NCBI GenBank assembly: GCA_964588305.1
Contig: CAZPOP010000004.1
Coordinates: 78,405-142,404, forward strand
Length of the DNA: 64,000 nucleotides
Reading direction: 5' to 3'
DNA from: SM1-73 sp964588305
GTDB taxonomy: Bacteria > Zixibacteria > MSB-5A5 > SM1-73
Shown: in pieces, positions 60,969 through 64,000 of the stretch
How the letters are laid out: every line of letters starts with the position of its first letter
Position numbering within the stretch: position 1 is the stretch's first letter
The notes under the pieces: generated by a model
What the model was told of the DNA's origin: nothing
The model's input: only the letters and a program-made list of their open reading frames with translations
Databases searched by the model: none
Made by a program: the position numbers and the translations under genes

Positions 60969-62684
60969 ATGACCCAAAAAACGCGAAGTTACCTTACCTT
61001 ATTGATTGTGTTTTTGATTTTGGCTTCCCTGTGGTATCTCTACCCTTCTGTAAAGCTCTGGACCATGCCTCAATCAAAAAAGGAACACCTGAAGAGTACC
61101 GAGCCGCAGGATCTGATAGAATTGGAGAAGAAGGCGCTGAGTTTGGGATTGGACTTGAAGGGCGGGATGCATGTGGTCCTGGAAGTGGATCAGTCAAAGC
61201 TTAAAGAGGGGGAGAAAAGAGATGCGGTAGATAGAGCCCTGGAGATTATTCGCAACCGGGTAGATCAATTTGGGGTAGCCGAGCCTCTGATTCAAAAGCA
61301 GGGCGGGGACAGAATAATCGTGGAGCTTCCCGGACTTGAGGAGGTGGATAGAGCACAAGCCTTGATTGGTCAGACTGCCCAGCTTGAGTTCAAACTGTTG
61401 GAATCCGGGGAAAACACCGAAATCGTTCTGAAGAAGATTGACGAGGTTTTGGCCGCGAAAGAAGAGACTCCCTTTGACGAGGAGGAAAAGGAGCCCGTTG
61501 CTTCAACAGAGGCCGAAGAGAAAAAGAAGGCCGAGGAGAAGAAGAAGATAGCAAAAGACCTATTTGCCACGGAAGAGCCGGAGAGCGTCTCCGACACAAC
61601 CGATACCTCCTCTTTTCTGGAAGAGGACGAAGATGAGTATTACACGGAAAGACCCTTTACCTCTCTCCTGGAAAACATGGGAGGGTATTATCTGGGAGTG
61701 CCCATAGAGAATAAGGCCAAAGTTGAGCTGTTTTTGAAGGACCCTGACGTACAGGCAGTCATACCGGAGGATGATGAATTTGCCTTTGCCACCCGCACCG
61801 AGATCATTCAGAGATTGGAGTATCAAAAACTCTATTTATTGAAAAAAAGGATGGAATTCTCGGGCAAGTATCTGGTGGACGCCAGACCCCTGGCTCGGGA
61901 CGAATACGGCAAAGCATACGTGAATTTCAAATTGACCAAGGAGGGAGGAAGGAAATTCGCGAGGCTGACCGGTGCAAACATAAAGAAGCCCCTGGCCATC
62001 ATTCTGGACGGGAGGGTGGAGTCAGCCCCCGAGATCCAATCCAAGATCAGAGATGAGGGTCGCATCACCATGGGTGGAGCGGCCACGTTCGACGAAGCCG
62101 TGGACTTGTCCATCGTCCTGCGGGCCGGTGCCCTGCCTGCTCCGGTGAAGATAATCGAAAACAGGGTGATCGGGCCGTCCTTGGGACAAGACTCCATTCG
62201 TAAAGGCACCACATCGGCAATTGTCGGATTCTGCGTAGTCTTATTGTTTATGGCCATATATTACAAACTCTCAGGGGTGATCGCCGATTTCGCCGTTCTT
62301 CTGAATTTAGTTTTTCTTATGGCGGCCATGGCGGCGCTGGATGCCACCCTGACCTTGCCCGGCATAGCGGGAATTATTCTCACCGTGGGTATGGCAGTGG
62401 ATGCAAACGTTTTGATCTTTGAGCGCATTCGGGAGGAGGTGCGTACCGGCAAGACCGTCCGGGCGGCCATAGATGCAGGATATAAAAGGGCGCTTTCGGC
62501 CATTATAGACGCAAATATAACCACCCTCATAACCGCAGCAGTCCTTTTCCAGTTTGGGACCGGACCGATAAAGGGGTTTGCAGTTGCTTTAAGTTTGGGA
62601 GTTGCAATAAGTCTATTTACCGCCGTGGTTATAACCCGGGTAATATTCGAGATCCGAAAAGGATACAGGACCTTGAGCATATAA
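60969..62684 (+). CDS. secD: Protein translocase subunit SecD
   Basis: 571 residues. First membrane helix (LLIVFLILASLWYLYP), LGLDLKGGMHVVLEV, a periplasmic region with RNRVDQFGVAEPLIQKQGGDRIIVELPG, a long charged insert (~155-215, Glu/Lys-rich), then the RND-type membrane core with AIVGFCVVLLFMAIYYKL, LPGIAGIILTVGMAVDANVLIFERIREE and GYKRALSAIIDANITTLITA. It uses proton motive force with SecF to pull proteins out of the SecYEG channel. A ribosome site (GGGAG) precedes the ATG. Confidence 0.97.
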   Translation: MTQKTRSYLTLLIVFLILASLWYLYPSVKLWTMPQSKKEHLKSTEPQDLIELEKKALSLGLDLKGGMHVVLEVDQSKLKEGEKRDAVDRALEIIRNRVDQFGVAEPLIQKQGGDRIIVELPGLEEVDRAQALIGQTAQLEFKLLESGENTEIVLKKIDEVLAAKEETPFDEEEKEPVASTEAEEKKKAEEKKKIAKDLFATEEPESVSDTTDTSSFLEEDEDEYYTERPFTSLLENMGGYYLGVPIENKAKVELFLKDPDVQAVIPEDDEFAFATRTEIIQRLEYQKLYLLKKRMEFSGKYLVDARPLARDEYGKAYVNFKLTKEGGRKFARLTGANIKKPLAIILDGRVESAPEIQSKIRDEGRITMGGAATFDEAVDLSIVLRAGALPAPVKIIENRVIGPSLGQDSIRKGTTSAIVGFCVVLLFMAIYYKLSGVIADFAVLLNLVFLMAAMAALDATLTLPGIAGIILTVGMAVDANVLIFERIREEVRTGKTVRAAIDAGYKRALSAIIDANITTLITAAVLFQFGTGPIKGFAVALSLGVAISLFTAVVITRVIFEIRKGYRTLSI

Positions 62685-62700
62685 AAAGGAGCTTTTGGAA

Positions 62701-63621
62701 ATGCTTGAGATATTAAAAAAGACCAAAATAGATTTTATCGGGAAAAGATATTATGCCTTTGCCATCTCCGGCATTCTGGTGATTTTTGGACTTGCCGCAT
62801 TTATAGCCATATTTCTGGGGAAGGCTGATTTGGGGATCGATTTTGCCGGCGGCACCATGATGCAGGGCTATTTCGAACAAGAAGTGACGATCGGGGAATT
62901 AAGAGATGCCATGAGCAGGAATGGCTATGATGACGCCTTCATTCAATCTCTGCACCGGGAAGTGCCTCACTATTTCATGATCAGAGTGAAGACGACCGCG
63001 GAGGATGTGACCCAAATAGCTCAAGGCATGTTGGACGTTTTGGAAAAGGAATTCCCCGGCAACAAATTCCATAAGGACTCTGTGGATGGTATCGGGCCGT
63101 CGGTGGGAAAAACTCTCCAGAAACAGGCTCGTCTGGCAGTGCTGATTGCGCTGGCGGGAATTCTTTTCTACATTTGGATACGATTCGATTTCCGGTTTGG
63201 GGTGGCAGCTACCATCACCACACTTCACGACGTGCTGCTGGTTTTGGGCATCCTGTTCATATTGCAGAGGGAAGTCACTCTGCTCATAGTCACCGCCCTT
63301 CTAACCTTGGCAGGGTATTCACTGAATGACACCGTGGTGCTTTTTGACCGGGTCCGAGAGAATTTGAAACTCTTCCGAAAGAAAGGTGATTTCGCCAGCA
63401 CCATCAACGCAAGCATAAACGAGGTCTTAAGCAGAACCATCATCACCTCACTGACTACCTTTCTGGTGGTCTTCATCCTGTTTTTGGTGGGAGGAGAGGT
63501 GGTTCATGATTTTGCTTTAGCGTTGATGCTGGGGATCATCATAGGAAGCTATTCCTCTATCTTTGTGGCTAGCCCGATAATATTGGAGTGGGAAAAGCGA
63601 TCGCCCAGGAGATTCAAATGA
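62701..63621 (+). CDS. secF: Protein translocase subunit SecF
   Basis: 306 residues from ATG 62701 (AAAGGAG eight bases upstream; a TTG two codons earlier is less likely). Features: first helix, GIDFAGGTMMQGYF, IGPSVGKTLQKQARLAVLIALAGILFYIWIRFDFRFGVAA, LTLAGYSLNDTVVLFDRVREN and SINEVLSRTIITSLTTFLVV. Partner of SecD; the genes are 16 bp apart. Confidence 0.97.
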   Translation: MLEILKKTKIDFIGKRYYAFAISGILVIFGLAAFIAIFLGKADLGIDFAGGTMMQGYFEQEVTIGELRDAMSRNGYDDAFIQSLHREVPHYFMIRVKTTAEDVTQIAQGMLDVLEKEFPGNKFHKDSVDGIGPSVGKTLQKQARLAVLIALAGILFYIWIRFDFRFGVAATITTLHDVLLVLGILFILQREVTLLIVTALLTLAGYSLNDTVVLFDRVRENLKLFRKKGDFASTINASINEVLSRTIITSLTTFLVVFILFLVGGEVVHDFALALMLGIIIGSYSSIFVASPIILEWEKRSPRRFK

Positions 63622-63651
63622 GCCTGTATATTTCTTGAGTCAATGTCTTCG

Positions 63652-63679
63652 AACCGCCCTGTTACAGGGCGGTTTTTTT
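63652..63679 (+). terminator. Rho-independent terminator of secDF
   Basis: AACCGCCCTG-tta-CAGGGCGGTT followed by TTTTT; strong stem, placed 30 bp after the secF stop. Confidence 0.93.
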
Positions 63680-63746
63680 ATGCTGACCTTTTTGCTGTTT
63701 TGAAATTGCTTACTCATTGGCTGAAGCCTAAAACAATAGGGAAACG

Positions 63747-63837
63747 AGATTGCTTCGGCCCCCGCCTTTGGCGGGGGACTCGCAAAGACATGGGAGGGAG
63801 CCCGTCATTGCGAGGAGCGTAAGCGACGAAGCAATCT
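63747..63837. repeat. Long palindromic dispersed repeat (AGATTGCTTCG type)
   Basis: Outer arms AGATTGCTTCG/CGAAGCAATCT, inner arms CTCGCAAaGAC/GTCaTTGCGAG and a CCCCCGCC-ttt-GGCGGGGG hairpin between. The inner CGTCATTGCGAGGAGCG type sequence is a repeat widely seen in environmental bacterial genomes. Confidence 0.8.
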
Positions 63838-63865
63838 GCCGGCTGAGGTTGGTGTGATCGGAAGT

Positions 63866-63915
63866 GGATCGGGAATTCTCCCGCGAAGCGGGATCCCGGT
63901 GACAATTCCCGATCC
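63866..63915. repeat. Nested inverted repeat
   Basis: Arms GGATCGGGAATT/AATTCCCGATCC (12 bp, perfect) enclosing TCCCGC-gaa-GCGGGA. Separate from the repeat just upstream. Confidence 0.75.
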
Positions 63916-64000
63916 AACTTAACCGGCTTTTGCGAGGCGGTTTTCTATTGACTTTTTGTGCTTTTGAATTAAATTAAGTCATAGAGGTCAGCAAACAATC

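Larger units (their letters stand above)
63622..64000. other. Downstream intergenic region with repeats
   Basis: No gene seen. Contains the secDF terminator and two nested hairpin repeats, listed separately. Confidence 0.6.

Overview
The window reads as chromosomal DNA of a Gram-negative, flagellated, probably uncultured bacterium. Evidence for two membranes is a secretin, several lipoproteins and SecDF. Motility is shown by FliA, FlgM, FlgN, FlgL, FliW and CsrA. Coding density is moderate. Intergenic regions are rich in dispersed hairpin repeats, which is common in candidate-phylum genomes. The core gene order (thrS-infC-rpmI-rplT-pheS-pheT-zapB-like-zapA-rny-ymdB ... folD ... xseA-xseB) is widespread. 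A lineage such as Zixibacteria or another FCB-related or deltaproteobacterium-like group would fit, but I cannot fix the taxon from sequence alone.

Layout. 0-20 kb, all minus strand: xseB/xseA; a signalling trio of CHASE2-Ser/Thr kinase, calcineurin-like phosphoesterase and FHA protein; a lipoprotein followed by a strongly initiated 18-codon lysine-rich ORF; a methyltransferase; folD; a YmdB-type phosphoesterase; RNase Y; a candidate structured RNA; zapA and a ZapB-like coiled coil; pheT/pheS; rplT/rpmI; infC with an ATC start; and thrS. 19.9-20.25 kb: tRNA-Val(GAC) followed by three 90-bp tRNA-derived tandem copies. 20.9-33.1 kb: a motility and regulation cluster on the minus strand (fliA, DUF2225, PilZ, GAF protein, histidine kinase, response regulator, unknown helical protein, flgN, csrA, small ORF, flgL, fliW, radical SAM, flgM with its own sigma-28-type promoter). 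33.1-34.2 kb has no convincing gene. 34.2-43 kb: radical SAM/SPASM protein, exported PCMT-like methyltransferase, VIT/VWA protein, ECF sigma with anti-sigma, holA and a degenerate RNase H-fold protein.

43.3-48.7 kb is the most unusual part. A plus-strand four-gene cassette encodes two paralogous secreted proteins, an internally duplicated Ig-like periplasmic protein and a stand-alone secretin. It is inserted beside dgt and flanked by a displaced, mostly synonymously diverged copy of the dgt 3' end. I propose it as a chaperone-plus-secretin export or surface-assembly system. A second cargo (a CxxC/CxxC protein after lpdA at 53.8-54.5 kb) has the same architecture, with a displaced copy of the last 33 codons of lpdA on its far side. 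The two cases suggest one mechanism: elements that integrate at gene 3' ends and exchange the terminal ~100 bp.

54.5-58.2 kb is accessory: repeats, a pentapeptide-repeat membrane protein, a coiled-coil membrane protein and a zinc-ribbon protein. 58.2-63.7 kb holds an M16 peptidase and secD-secF transcribed divergently from a shared palindromic promoter region, then a terminator and nested hairpin repeats to the window end.
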